From contig JAFEFU010000064.1 in assembly GCA_018240425.1 (NCBI GenBank), forward strand, positions 1 through 64,000: a stretch of DNA of 64,000 nucleotides, written 5' to 3'. Both the position numbers and the translations under genes were made by a program. Positions within the stretch are counted from its first letter, which is position 1; every line of letters starts with the position of its first letter. Below, piece by piece: positions 35,187 through 44,056 of this stretch. Under the pieces are notes generated by a model, which searched no databases, was not told the origin of the DNA, and saw only the letters and a list, made by a program, of their open reading frames with translations. The stretch is from Pseudomonadota bacterium (lineage in GTDB: Bacteria; Pseudomonadota; Alphaproteobacteria; Rhodobacterales; Rhodobacteraceae).

Positions 35187-35233
35187 ACACTACATTTTGT
35201 GGCCGTTGCCTCGGCCTACACAAACTGGCGTAG
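35187..35233 (-). promoter_or_regulatory. Tandem NrdR boxes upstream of nrdJ
   Basis: ACACTACATTTTGTGG (35187-35202) closely matches the NrdR box consensus. A weaker copy, ACACAAACTGGCGTAG (35218-35233), begins exactly 31 bases away, the spacing typical of paired NrdR sites (three helical turns). They lie ~140-190 bases before the nrdJ start. NrdR represses RNR genes when dATP is high. Confidence 0.7.
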
Positions 35234-35246
35234 AGTTCGGCCAGCG

Positions 35247-35290
35247 GTCAACAGGATTATTTACGAAATCGTCACGATATTCCTGTTGAC
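35247..35290. repeat. 10-bp inverted repeat with an inner dyad upstream of nrdJ
   Basis: GTCAACAGGA (35247-35256) and TCCTGTTGAC (35281-35290) are perfect inverted arms separated by 24 bases. The spacer contains ATCGT-C-ACGAT. The left arm, read leftward, supplies a TTGACC -35-like hexamer pointing to the NrdR boxes, so the element may overlap the nrdJ promoter. No terminator-like T tract is present. Confidence 0.55.
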
Positions 35291-35530
35291 GTCTTTCCAT
35301 CCGCGGGGGCTGGCCAGGCCGTCATGATTCATGCACAGGCCGGTCGGGCGACGGGCCGGCGAAATTCCGCTTGATGTGTATCGGCTTGGCAGGCGCGGCT
35401 GCGCCCGGATCTCGGGTCTGTCCACAGGCAACGCCATGCCGGGGCCGCTCGCGCGCGTCGCGACAGGCATGACGAAAATGCGACAGGGCGGCCCGCGTGC
35501 GGGGGCGGAGCTTGCCTTGGGAAGGAAGGA

Positions 35531-35607
35531 TGGTCGGGGCGAGAGGATTCGAACCCCCGGCCTACGGTACCCAAAACCGTCGCGCTACCAGGCTGCGCTA
35601 CGCCCCG
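35531..35607 (-). tRNA. tRNA-Pro (anticodon TGG), CCA encoded
   Basis: Read leftward, CGGGGCG/CGCCCCG forms the acceptor stem, ACGGT/ACCGT closes the anticodon loop TTTGGGT (anticodon TGG), GGTTCGAATCC is the T arm and CCA is genomic at 35531-35533. Length 77 bases. It lies between the nrdJ control region and the DUF192 gene. Confidence 0.95.
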
Positions 35608-35661
35608 ACGCGCCGTCTCTAGCCCTTCGGCCACTTGAATGAAAGCCCGGATCGCCGAAGA

Positions 35662-36138
35662 TCAGGGTGCCGGGCACGGCAGGGCCGCCTGCGCCTGGGG
35701 GACCAGCGGGCTTTGCAGGACCGCCCCCATGCCGATGCCGCGCCGGGCCGCCTCGCCGCCGGCGATCTCGAGGACGAACATCACCGCCCCGCCCGAGGGC
35801 ACCGGCGTCTCGTCCAGGGGCTTTCGGTCCGGCGCGATCCTGACCACGCGCCCCGTCCTGTCGATGAACAGCATGTCGAGCGGGATCAGCGTGTCCTTCA
35901 TCCAGAAGGCCACCTCCTGCGGCCGGTCATAGACGAAGATCATGCCGCGGCCGGGGTCGAGATGGTCGCGCAGCATCAGGCCCCTGGCGCGCTCGGCCGG
36001 GGTCGCCGCGCGTTCGACCTGAAAACCGGCGCTGCCGCCGGACCAGACGAGATCGGCGCGATCGGGCGCGCAAGCCGCCGCCCCTGCCCCCGGTGCCCCG
36101 GCCACCAGCCACAGAAGGGCCAGGGCCGCCCGCCTCAC
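35662..36138 (-). CDS. DUF192 secreted protein
   Basis: A 158-residue precursor with a signal peptide (RRAALALLWLVAGAPGAGAA) and a DUF192 domain: ARGLMLRDHLDPGRGMIFVY, VAFWMKDTLIPLDMLFID and VMFVLEIAGGEAARRGIGMG. The family is small, periplasmic and of unknown function. The start is a GTG (36138) overlapping the TGA of the cold-shock gene, so the two are translationally coupled, a common pairing in Rhodobacteraceae. Confidence 0.87.
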   Translation of the reverse strand: MRRAALALLWLVAGAPGAGAAACAPDRADLVWSGGSAGFQVERAATPAERARGLMLRDHLDPGRGMIFVYDRPQEVAFWMKDTLIPLDMLFIDRTGRVVRIAPDRKPLDETPVPSGGAVMFVLEIAGGEAARRGIGMGAVLQSPLVPQAQAALPCPAP

Positions 36139-36668
36139 TTCTGCTGCCTGACCGCGGTTTCCCAGGACACGATCTGCGCCGCCATCCGGCCGCGCCGCCC
36201 CTCGATCACGCGGATGCCGATCGCCTCGCCCGGGCCGAGGTCGGCAAAGCCCGAGCGCCGCAGCACCTCGATGTGAATGAACACATCCTCGGGCAGGCCG
36301 AAGATGTTGGCGAATCCGAAGCCCTTGCCCTTGTCGAACCATTTCACCCGCGCCGGCTCCAGCGGCAGGGCGGCGATGGTGGCCGCGTCGCTGTCGCCGA
36401 GATCCTCGATCGGGACGCGCTCCTCGTCCTCGGGCGGCGCGATCTCGATGACTTCGGTCGCCTGCGTGCCCCGGGCGGTCGTCTGCACCCTGACGGTGAT
36501 GCGCGCATTGTCGGCCACCGACCCCTGGCCGAAATTCCTCAGGACGTTGGCGTGAAGCAGGATATCGCTTCCCCCCTCGTCGCCCACGATGAAGCCGAAT
36601 CCCTTGGAGGCGTCAAACCACTTCACGCGGCCACGAACCACGTGTTGCGCCCCTTCTTCTTCTGTCAT
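36135..36668 (-). CDS. Protein with two cold-shock domains
   Basis: A 177-residue protein with two CSDs: residues ~12-75 (RVKWFDASKGFGFIVGDEGG, ILLHANVL) and ~107-170 (RVKWFDKGKGFGFANIFG, VFIHIEVLRRSG), joined by an acidic linker. Both keep the RNP1-like KGFGF core, so nucleic-acid binding is expected (RNA chaperone or antiterminator). The first domain keeps HANVL and the second HIEVL in the RNP2 area. The ATG at 36668 lacks a strong ribosome site. A TCTG-rich leader with repeated GTCTGTCTGT lies upstream. Confidence 0.9.
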   Translation of the reverse strand: MTEEEGAQHVVRGRVKWFDASKGFGFIVGDEGGSDILLHANVLRNFGQGSVADNARITVRVQTTARGTQATEVIEIAPPEDEERVPIEDLGDSDAATIAALPLEPARVKWFDKGKGFGFANIFGLPEDVFIHIEVLRRSGFADLGPGEAIGIRVIEGRRGRMAAQIVSWETAVRQQK

Positions 36669-36791
36669 TGTCTGTAGCTTTCCATCCGTCTGTCTGTTTG
36701 TTCAGTTCACCCTTCACACTGCAAGATACGCTGCGGCCATTGCGCCGCACCGCCCTCTGCCTCAAGAAAACTTACTGCACCGCAAAGAAAT

Positions 36792-37397
36792 TCAGGGGTT
36801 CAACCGTTCAATCGTCCAGTCTTGCAAAGCCGAACCACGGCGCCACCTGAACCTGTCGTGCAGCCTAAAAGCGCCGTCCGCCCAGAACTCGATTTCCAGC
36901 GGACATATCCTTATACCGCCCCAGAAGGGCGGACGCGAGGGGTTTGCCCCCTGCGCCGCCGTCACACGCGCAACTTCTGCCATCAACCCGAGGCGGGATG
37001 CAAGCGGTTCGGACTGGCGCGACGCCCAGGCGCCGAGCCGGCTTTTCAGCGAGCGCGAGGCGAAATAGGCATCCGCCTCGGGGCCGTCTTCACGCGACGT
37101 CAACCCGCGCACCCGGATCTGGCGGCGCAGGCTTTTCCAGTGCATGACGAAGGCGGCGGTGCCGCTGGCCTCGATCTCGCGGCCCTTTGCCGAACCGTAG
37201 TTGGTGTAGAAGACGAAATCCCGCGCGCCGATCTCTTTCAGCAAGACCATGCGGACATTGGGCATCCCGGTCTGATCGACGGTCGCCAGCGCGATCGCGT
37301 CGGGATCGTTCGGCTCGGCCTGCGCCGCTTCCGCCAGCCAGGCGCGCGCAATCGCGAACGGATCGTCGCCGGCAAAAATTCCACCACGGTCGCTCAT
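36792..37397 (-). CDS. pdxH: Pyridoxamine 5'-phosphate oxidase
   Basis: An FMN enzyme that makes pyridoxal phosphate, 201 residues. Family landmarks are [37 protein letters not shown] with RRQIRVRG (FMN binding), [19 protein letters not shown] and [17 protein letters not shown], ending in the C-terminal [11 protein letters not shown] 37397 is the conserved start. It is divergent from fabI across 126 bases, where the fabI promoter lies. Confidence 0.95.
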   Translation of the reverse strand: MSDRGGIFAGDDPFAIARAWLAEAAQAEPNDPDAIALATVDQTGMPNVRMVLLKEIGARDFVFYTNYGSAKGREIEASGTAAFVMHWKSLRRQIRVRGLTSREDGPEADAYFASRSLKSRLGAWASRQSEPLASRLGLMAEVARVTAAQGANPSRPPFWGGIRICPLEIEFWADGAFRLHDRFRWRRGSALQDWTIERLNP

Positions 37398-37463
37398 CCC
37401 GGCCTCCGCCCGCCTGCGGCAAACATCCAACATCGCACCCGCTGACCTAGGAGGTCCGCGCCC

Positions 37464-37492
37464 TTGAAGCAAGGTGGAAGTTCGCCTAATGC
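37464..37492 (+). promoter_or_regulatory. Sigma-70-like promoter of fabI
   Basis: TTGAAG (37464-37469) and TAATGC (37487-37492) are spaced by 17 bases, and the predicted start lies ~25 bases before the fabI ATG at 37524. Confidence 0.5.
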
Positions 37493-37523
37493 TTGCGCGG
37501 AACGGATGGGCGGAGGTGACGGA

Positions 37524-38360
37524 ATGGCCAATGGACTGATGGCGGGCAAGCGCGGCCTGATCATGGGACTGGCGAACGACAAGTCCATCGCCTGGGGCAT
37601 CGCCAGGGCCTGTGCGGCGCAGGGGGCGGAGCTGGCCTTTTCCTACCAGGGCGAGGCGCTTCTGAAGCGGGTTCAACCGCTGGCCGCCGAGATCGGATCG
37701 ACCGAGATCGTCGAATGCGACGTGGGCGACGAGGGATCGCTCGACCGGCTCTTCGCGCATCTGCAGAAGGTCTGGGGCAAGCTGGATTTCGTCGTCCATG
37801 CCATCGGCTTCTCCGACAAGAACGAGCTGCGCGGCCGCTATGTCGAGACCAGCGCCGAGAATTTCCGCATGACGATGGACATTTCCGTCTATTCCTTCAC
37901 CGCGGTCTGCCGGCGCGCGGCGGCGATGATGCCTGATGGCGGCTCGCTCTTGACGCTCACCTACTACGGGGCCGAGCGGGTCATGCCGCACTATAACGTC
38001 ATGGGGGTGGCCAAGGCCGCGCTCGAGGCCTCGGTGCGCTATATCGCCGAGGATCTGGGCAAGGACGGCATCCGCTGCAACGCGATCTCGGCCGGGCCGA
38101 TCAAGACGCTGGCGGCTTCGGGGATCGGCGATTTCCGCTATATCCTGAAGTGGAACGAACTGAACTCGCCCTTGCGCCGCAACGTCAGCCAGGACGAGGT
38201 CGGCAAGTCCGCGCTCTATCTTCTCTCGGACCTCGGCTCGGGCGTCACCGGCGAGACCCACCATGTCGATTGCGGCTATCACATCGTCGGCATGAAGTCG
38301 GTCGATGCGCCCGACATCGACGCCGTGACCGGCCGCCACGCCAAAGAGGCGGCGCAATGA
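37524..38360 (+). CDS. fabI: Enoyl-ACP reductase (NADH) FabI
   Basis: The last step of the fatty-acid elongation cycle, 278 residues. It is a divergent [20 protein letters not shown] (cofactor loop), [37 protein letters not shown] containing the Tyr-x6-Lys catalytic pair of FabI, and [18 protein letters not shown] 37524 has GGAGG upstream. The stop overlaps gpt by ATGA. Confidence 0.95.
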   Translation: MANGLMAGKRGLIMGLANDKSIAWGIARACAAQGAELAFSYQGEALLKRVQPLAAEIGSTEIVECDVGDEGSLDRLFAHLQKVWGKLDFVVHAIGFSDKNELRGRYVETSAENFRMTMDISVYSFTAVCRRAAAMMPDGGSLLTLTYYGAERVMPHYNVMGVAKAALEASVRYIAEDLGKDGIRCNAISAGPIKTLAASGIGDFRYILKWNELNSPLRRNVSQDEVGKSALYLLSDLGSGVTGETHHVDCGYHIVGMKSVDAPDIDAVTGRHAKEAAQ

Positions 38361-38860
38361 AGGAACGCCTTCCGCACGAGAAGGGCTTTCACGTCAGCTG
38401 GGACCAGATCCACCGCGACGCGCGGGCGCTGGCCTGGCGGCTGGACGGGCACGGGCCGGACAATGGCTCGTGGCGGGCGGTGGTGGCGATCACCCGCGGC
38501 GGGCTGGTGCCGGCGATGATCGTCTCGCGCGAGCTCGACATCCGCGTCGTCGACACGATCAGCGTCAGAAGCTATGCCCACCAGGACCGCAGCGAAGCCA
38601 AGGTGACGAAAAGCCCGCAGGCCGACCTGATGGGCGACGGCACCGGCATCCTGATCGTCGATGACCTGGTCGATACCGGCAAGACCCTGGAACTGGTGCG
38701 CAGGCTTTATCCCAAGGCGCATTTCGCCACGGTCTATGCCAAGCCCTCGGGCCGGCCGATGGTCGACACCTACATCACCGAAGTCAGCCAGGACACCTGG
38801 ATCTTCTTTCCCTGGGACATGGCGCTCCAGTATGTCGAACCGTTCCGTGGCAAGGACTGA
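38357..38860 (+). CDS. gpt: Xanthine-guanine phosphoribosyltransferase
   Basis: Purine salvage enzyme of 167 residues. The PRPP-binding motif is [34 protein letters not shown] and [12 protein letters not shown] are the Gpt-type N-terminal segments, and [19 protein letters not shown] closes the protein. The start overlaps the fabI stop. Confidence 0.93.
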   Translation: MKERLPHEKGFHVSWDQIHRDARALAWRLDGHGPDNGSWRAVVAITRGGLVPAMIVSRELDIRVVDTISVRSYAHQDRSEAKVTKSPQADLMGDGTGILIVDDLVDTGKTLELVRRLYPKAHFATVYAKPSGRPMVDTYITEVSQDTWIFFPWDMALQYVEPFRGKD

Positions 38861-38875
38861 GGCCGCACCGGCGTC

Positions 38876-39379
38876 ATGACCCCCGTTTACAAGACCCTTC
38901 CCGCCCGCATCCTGCACTGGCTGTTCGAAGCCAGCCTTGCGATCAAGGGGATTCTGTGCGCGATCGAGACCCTGTCCGGCCTCGGGCTCTTGTTGACGCC
39001 CAATCCGCTGGTGGCGCGGATGGTCTACTGGGCCACCCACCTGCATCTGGCCGCCGATCCCTATGACACGATGGCCGACCTGACGCGCCAGGCGGTCGAT
39101 TTCTTCCCGCTGCACATCCAGTCCTTCTACGGCTGGTATCTTCTGGCCCACGGCGGGTTGAAGCTGGCGATGGTGGTGATGCTCTGGCTGCGCATTCTCT
39201 GGGCCTATCCGGCGGCGATGCTGGTGCTGGTGGGCTTCGTCCTTTATCAGCTGACCGAGTTCGTCCATGCCGGATCGCCGGTGCTTCTGCTGCTCGCCTT
39301 CTTCGATTTCTTCATGGTCGGCCTCGTCTGGCAGGAATACCGCGTGCTGAGAACGGCGCGCGCCGCCGAGCTGACCTGA
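38876..39379 (+). CDS. DUF2127 membrane protein
   Basis: A 167-residue protein with about four hydrophobic spans (near residues 15-40, 82-100, 105-135 and 138-155). LHWLFEASLAIKGILCAIE and YGWYLLAHGGLKLAMVVMLW are typical of DUF2127. Function unknown. It lies 15 bases after gpt on the same strand and 25 bases before an aminotransferase gene. Confidence 0.82.
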   Translation: MTPVYKTLPARILHWLFEASLAIKGILCAIETLSGLGLLLTPNPLVARMVYWATHLHLAADPYDTMADLTRQAVDFFPLHIQSFYGWYLLAHGGLKLAMVVMLWLRILWAYPAAMLVLVGFVLYQLTEFVHAGSPVLLLLAFFDFFMVGLVWQEYRVLRTARAAELT

Positions 39380-39404
39380 CCCCGCGCGCCCCAGGGAGAA
39401 CCGG

Positions 39405-40583
39405 ATGGCCTTTGCCCTCAACCCCGCGCTTGCCGCGACCTTCTTCCCCCCGGTGATGGAGGCGCGGCGCTGGCTGGATGGCGTCACCTTCCCGCCGGGC
39501 CGGCCGCTTCTGAATGTCAGCCAGGCCGCGCCCGTCGATCCGCCGCCCGAGGGGCTGCGCCGCGCCCTGGCCGAGGCCGCGCTGAACGATCCGGCCGCGC
39601 ATCTCTATGGGCCGGTCCTCGGGATGCCGGCCCTGAGGGCCGAGGTGGCGGGCCAATGGTCGGCGGCCTATGGCGGCGCCATCGCCGAAGACGAGGTGGC
39701 GATCACCCAGGGCTGCAACCAGGCCTTCTGCGCCGCGCTGGCGACGCTGGCCGGCGCCGGGGACGAGGTCATCCTGCCAACCCCCTGGTATTTCAATCAC
39801 AAGATGTGGCTGGACATGGCCGGCTGCCGCACCGTGCCCCTGGCCACCGGCGCCGGCCTTCTGCCCGACCCCGCCGCCTGCGCCCGGATGATCGGGCCGC
39901 GGACCCGCGCCATCGTCCTTGTCTCGCCCAACAACCCCGGCGGCGTCGAATATCCCGCCGCCCTCGTCCGCGCCTTCTTCGATCTGGCGCGCGCGCACGG
40001 GATCGCGCTGATCGTGGACGAGACCTACCGCGACTTCGACAGCCGCGCCGGCGCGCCGCACGACCTGTTTGCCGACCCGGACTGGCGCGGCACCTTCATC
40101 CACCTTTATTCCTTCTCCAAGGCCTACCGGCTGACCGGCCACCGGGTCGGCGCCATCGTCGCCGACCGGGACTTCCTCGCGCAGGTCGAGAAATTCCTCG
40201 ACACCGTCGCCATCTGCCCCGGCCAGCTTGGCCAGATCGGCGCGCTCTGGGGGATGCGCAACCTCGCGCAGTGGGTGGCCGGAGAGAGGGCCGAGATCCT
40301 TGCCCGGCGCGCGGCCCTGGAACAGGGCTTCGGCAGGCTGGAGGGCTGGAAGCTTCTGGGCTGCGGCGCCTATTTCGCCTATGCCGAACATCCCTGTGCG
40401 CTTCCCTCGCCCGAGGTGGCCCGCCGTCTGGTGGCCGAGGCGGGCGTCCTGATGCTGCCCGGCACCATGTTCACGCCCGAGGGCGACCCGGCCGGCGCCC
40501 GCCAGTTCCGCATCGCCTTCGCCAACGTCGACGCCGGCGGAATCGACGCCCTGATCGGCCGGCTGGCGGGCTGGCGGCCCTGA
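39405..40583 (+). CDS. Class I/II pyridoxal phosphate aminotransferase
   Basis: A 392-residue fold type I aminotransferase. LNVSQAAPVDPPPEG near the N-terminus, YGPVLGMPALRAEVA, ITQGCNQAFCAALATLA, VSPNNPGG, LIVDETYRDF and the cofactor Lys in YSFSKAYRLTGHRVG are all present. The C-terminal FRIAFANVDAGGIDAL is typical. The substrate cannot be read from sequence; the family includes aspartate and aromatic aminotransferases and methionine-type enzymes. It lies in a rightward run after fabI-gpt. Confidence 0.87.
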   Translation: MAFALNPALAATFFPPVMEARRWLDGVTFPPGRPLLNVSQAAPVDPPPEGLRRALAEAALNDPAAHLYGPVLGMPALRAEVAGQWSAAYGGAIAEDEVAITQGCNQAFCAALATLAGAGDEVILPTPWYFNHKMWLDMAGCRTVPLATGAGLLPDPAACARMIGPRTRAIVLVSPNNPGGVEYPAALVRAFFDLARAHGIALIVDETYRDFDSRAGAPHDLFADPDWRGTFIHLYSFSKAYRLTGHRVGAIVADRDFLAQVEKFLDTVAICPGQLGQIGALWGMRNLAQWVAGERAEILARRAALEQGFGRLEGWKLLGCGAYFAYAEHPCALPSPEVARRLVAEAGVLMLPGTMFTPEGDPAGARQFRIAFANVDAGGIDALIGRLAGWRP

Positions 40584-40673
40584 TCCGCACCGCCGCCAGC
40601 CTTGCCCCCGCCAGCCTTGCTCCGCACGGGCGAAGGCCCTAAACAGCGTCAAGCAAATTTACCGGAGGGATTC

Positions 40674-42524
40674 ATGTCCACGCCCCTGCGCAAGAAACGC
40701 GGCCATTCCGTCATCTGGGGGGTTCTCGCCCTGATGATGATCGGCCTCGGCGGCTATGGGGTGACGAACTTCTCGCAGGGCGTGACCGACCTCGGCACGG
40801 TCGGCGACCGCAAGATCAGCGTGAACGACTATCACCGCGCGCTTCAGTCCGAGATGGCCTCACTCTCGAACCAGGTCGGCCAGCAGCTGACCTTCGAGCA
40901 GGCCCAGCAGATGGGCCTCGACCGCCAGGTGCAGGCGACGCTGGTCGCGGCCGCCGCACTCGAGGGCGAGGCGGCGCGGCTCGGCATCTCGATCGGCGAC
41001 GTGCAGATCAAGGACCGGATCATGGCCGCGCCCGGATTCCAGGGGCCGGACGGAAAGTTCAACCGCGACGCCTACGCCGAATTCCTGCGCCAGCAGGGCC
41101 TGAACGAAGCCCAGTTCGAGCGCAAGCTGCGCGACGAAGGCGCGCGCACCATCCTGCAGGGCGCGGTCGTCACCGGAGTCGAGGCCCCCGAGGACATCGC
41201 CGCCCGCATCGCCGCCTGGCGGGCCGAGACCCGCAGCTTCACCTTCGCCGAACTGATCCCCTCCGACCTGCCCGCGCCGGTCCCCGCGCCCACCGCCGAT
41301 GAGATCAAGGCCTGGTACGACGCCCACAACGCCAGCTACATGCGCCCCGAGACCCGCAAGATCACCTATGTCTGGCTCTCGCCCGACGACATGAAGGATC
41401 AGGTGCAAGTCGATGAGAAAACGCTGAAAGACGCCTACGCGGCCCGCAAGTCTGACTTCGTGGTGCCCGAAAAGCGCATGGTCTCGCGCCTTGTCTATCC
41501 GACCGCCGACGAGGCCGCGAAGGCCAAGGCGCGGCTCGACGCCAAGGAGGCCAGCTTCGAGGATCTGGTGCGCGAGCGCGGGCTTGCCCCCGCGGATGTC
41601 GATCTGGGCGAGGTGACGAAAGAGGATCTGGGCCCGGCGGGCGACGCGGTGTTCGCGCTGAAAGAACCCGCGGTCATCGGCCCGCTCGACAGCGATCTCG
41701 GCCCCGCGCTCTTCTCGATGAACGGCATCCTCGACGCCCAGATCACCACCTTCGACGAGGCCCGCGACGAGCTGCGCAACGAGGTGGCGATCGACCGCGC
41801 CCGGCGGCTGGTCTCGGACAAGGCCGGCCAGATCGAGGATGCGCTGGCCAGCGGCGCGAGCCTGGCCGACGTGGCCAAGGACGAGGGCATGACGCTTGGC
41901 CACATCGACTTCAACAGTGAAAGCGAGGGCGGCATCAGCGGTTACGAGGCCTTCCGCAAGGCGGCGCTGGCCGCCACGCCCGACGCCTTCCCGACCCTGA
42001 CCGCGCTGGACGACGGCGGTGTCTTCGCGCTGCAACTGGACAAGATCGACCCGGCGGCGCTGAAGCCCCTTGACGAGGTCAAGGACAAGGTCATCGCCGA
42101 CTGGACGGCGGACGAGACCCACAAGCACCTCCTGACCCTTGCGCAGGAGCAGATCGCCGAACTCGACAATGGCGCGACGCTCGACAAGCTGGGGCTGGTG
42201 ACGACCCATCTCGAGGATTTCGCCCGCGACGGCTTCGTGCAGGACGCCGATCCGGCGGTCGGCAAGGAGGTCTTCGCCATGACCGCGGGCGATCACAAGG
42301 TCGTCGATGCGGGCGGCAAGGTCTATCTCCTGTCGCTCGACTCGGTCACGCCCGCCGACATGGCCAGCGAGCAGGTGCGGGCGCTGCGCGACAAGATCCG
42401 CGCGAGCCTGTCGCAATCGACCGGGCGCGACCTCTTCGACGCCTTCACCCGGGCGGTTGAATCGACTCAGAAGGTCACGCTTGACCAGGCGGCGATCAAC
42501 GCCGTCGACGCACAGATGCGATAG
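40674..42524 (+). CDS. ppiD: PpiD/SurA-like membrane-anchored peptidyl-prolyl isomerase
   Basis: A 616-residue periplasmic foldase. One transmembrane anchor near residues 13-30 follows a basic start (RKKRGHS). A SurA_N-type chaperone region covers residues ~40-200 (GDRKISVNDYHRALQSEMA), followed by a parvulin-like domain around residues 240-360 and a long C-terminal chaperone-like part. The parvulin core is poorly conserved, so it may be more chaperone than isomerase. ATG 40674 follows CCGGAGGGATTC. trpE starts eight bases after its stop, so the two share a transcript. Confidence 0.85.
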   Translation: MSTPLRKKRGHSVIWGVLALMMIGLGGYGVTNFSQGVTDLGTVGDRKISVNDYHRALQSEMASLSNQVGQQLTFEQAQQMGLDRQVQATLVAAAALEGEAARLGISIGDVQIKDRIMAAPGFQGPDGKFNRDAYAEFLRQQGLNEAQFERKLRDEGARTILQGAVVTGVEAPEDIAARIAAWRAETRSFTFAELIPSDLPAPVPAPTADEIKAWYDAHNASYMRPETRKITYVWLSPDDMKDQVQVDEKTLKDAYAARKSDFVVPEKRMVSRLVYPTADEAAKAKARLDAKEASFEDLVRERGLAPADVDLGEVTKEDLGPAGDAVFALKEPAVIGPLDSDLGPALFSMNGILDAQITTFDEARDELRNEVAIDRARRLVSDKAGQIEDALASGASLADVAKDEGMTLGHIDFNSESEGGISGYEAFRKAALAATPDAFPTLTALDDGGVFALQLDKIDPAALKPLDEVKDKVIADWTADETHKHLLTLAQEQIAELDNGATLDKLGLVTTHLEDFARDGFVQDADPAVGKEVFAMTAGDHKVVDAGGKVYLLSLDSVTPADMASEQVRALRDKIRASLSQSTGRDLFDAFTRAVESTQKVTLDQAAINAVDAQMR

Positions 42525-42532
42525 GAGCGGAC

Positions 42533-44044
42533 TTGGCGCTTTTCCCCGCCTTCGAGACGTTCGAGGCCGGCTGGGCCGCTGGCCGAAACCAGCTGGTCTA
42601 TGCCCGGCTGGCGGCCGACCTGGATACGCCGGTGTCGCTGATGCTGAAGCTCGCCGATGCCGCGCGCATGAGCTTCATGCTGGAATCGGTCACCGGCGGC
42701 GAGGTGCGCGGCCGCTATTCGGTGGTGGGGCTGAAGCCCGACGTGATCTGGGACTGCCACGGCCTCCACAGCCGGGTGAACCGCCAGGCGCGCTATGACG
42801 ATGCCGCGTTCGAGCCGCTGGCCGGCCATCCGCTGGAAACCCTGCGCGCGCTGATCGCCGAAAGCCGCATCGACATGCCCGAGGGCCTGCCCGCGATCGC
42901 GGCCGGCCTGTTCGGCTATCTCGGCTATGACATGATCCGGCTGGTCGAGCATCTGCCGAACGTCAAGCCCGACCCGATCGGCGCCCCCGACGCGATGCTG
43001 ATGCGCCCGACCGTGGTGGCGGTCCTCGACGGGGTCAAGGGCGAGGTCACGGTCTGCTCGCCCGCCTGGGTCGCCTCGGGCCTCACGGCGCGCGCGGCCT
43101 ATGCGCAGGCGGCCGAACGGGTGATGGACGCGGTGCGCGACCTCGAGCGCACGCCCGCCGGCGAGAGCCGGACCCTCGGCGACGCGGCGCAGGTGGGTGA
43201 ACTGCATTCGAACTTCACCCGCGACGGCTACATGGCGGCGGTCGAGAAGGCCAAGGACTATATCCGCGCCGGCGACATCTTCCAGGTCGTGCCCTCGCAG
43301 CGCTGGACGGCGGACTTCGCCCTGCCGCCCTTTGCGCTCTACCGCTCGCTGAGGCGCACCAACCCCTCGCCCTTCCTGACCTTCTTCAACTTCGGGCCCT
43401 TCCAGATCGTCGGCGCCAGCCCGGAAATCCTCGTGCGCCTGAGGGGCGGCGAGGTGACGGTGCGCCCGATCGCCGGCACCCGCCCGCGCGGGCTGACCCC
43501 CGAGGAGGACCGCGCCAACGAGGCCGAGCTTCTCGCCGACAAGAAGGAACTGGCCGAGCATCTGATGCTTCTCGACCTCGGACGCAACGACGTCGGGCGC
43601 GTGGCGCGGATCGGCACGGTCAGACCGACAGAGAAATTCATCATCGAACGCTACAGCCATGTCATGCACATCGTGTCGAACGTGGTGGGCGAGATCGCGC
43701 CCGGCCATGACGCGCTGTCGGCGCTTCTGGCGGGCCTGCCCGCCGGCACCGTGTCGGGCGCCCCCAAGGTGCGGGCGATGGAGATCATCGACGAGCTCGA
43801 GCCCGAAAAGCGCGGCATCTACGGCGGCGGCGTCGGCTATTTCGCCGCCAACGGCGAGATGGACATGTGCATCGCGCTGAGGACCGCCGTGGTCAAGGAC
43901 CGCAAGCTTTATATCCAGGCGGGCGGCGGCGTCGTCTTCGACAGCGACCCGGCGGCCGAGTTCCAGGAGACCGTGAACAAGTCCAAGGCGCTGAAGAAGG
44001 CCGCCGAGGATGCGGGCCTCTTCGTCCAGCGCGGGAACGGCTGA
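42533..44044 (+). CDS. trpE: Anthranilate synthase component I
   Basis: It converts chorismate to anthranilate with TrpG, 503 residues. The N-terminal tryptophan-binding region (PVSLMLKLADAARMSFMLES, with Leu-x-Ser-like feedback motif region) and the chorismate-binding C-terminal half (IFQVVPSQRW, IVGASPEILVRL, PIAGTRPRG, LLDLGRNDVGRVA, SGAPKVRAMEIIDELEP, YGGGVGYFAANGEMDM, QAGGGVVFDSDP) are complete. The start is TTG 42533 with TAGGAG ahead of it. It is coupled closely to the ppiD-like gene, so no separate trp leader attenuator precedes it here. Confidence 0.95.
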   Translation: MALFPAFETFEAGWAAGRNQLVYARLAADLDTPVSLMLKLADAARMSFMLESVTGGEVRGRYSVVGLKPDVIWDCHGLHSRVNRQARYDDAAFEPLAGHPLETLRALIAESRIDMPEGLPAIAAGLFGYLGYDMIRLVEHLPNVKPDPIGAPDAMLMRPTVVAVLDGVKGEVTVCSPAWVASGLTARAAYAQAAERVMDAVRDLERTPAGESRTLGDAAQVGELHSNFTRDGYMAAVEKAKDYIRAGDIFQVVPSQRWTADFALPPFALYRSLRRTNPSPFLTFFNFGPFQIVGASPEILVRLRGGEVTVRPIAGTRPRGLTPEEDRANEAELLADKKELAEHLMLLDLGRNDVGRVARIGTVRPTEKFIIERYSHVMHIVSNVVGEIAPGHDALSALLAGLPAGTVSGAPKVRAMEIIDELEPEKRGIYGGGVGYFAANGEMDMCIALRTAVVKDRKLYIQAGGGVVFDSDPAAEFQETVNKSKALKKAAEDAGLFVQRGNG

Positions 44045-44056
44045 GGGGGCGCCCCC
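44045..44056. terminator. GC-rich palindrome between convergent trpE and YibQ-type genes
   Basis: GGGGGCGCCCCC fills the 12 bases between the two stop codons. It is a perfect palindrome without T runs, so termination is only a possibility. Confidence 0.35.

Noticed and set aside
35049-35530. Cobalamin riboswitch upstream of nrdJ
   Set aside because: I could not find a B12-box-like core or the expected long structured leader. NrdR boxes explain the region better.
40674-42524. Classical SurA with active parvulin core
   Set aside because: It has a membrane anchor and weak parvulin motifs, so a PpiD-like assignment is more suitable.
42400-42533. Trp leader attenuator before trpE
   Set aside because: trpE starts eight bases after the ppiD-like gene, leaving no space for a leader peptide and hairpins.
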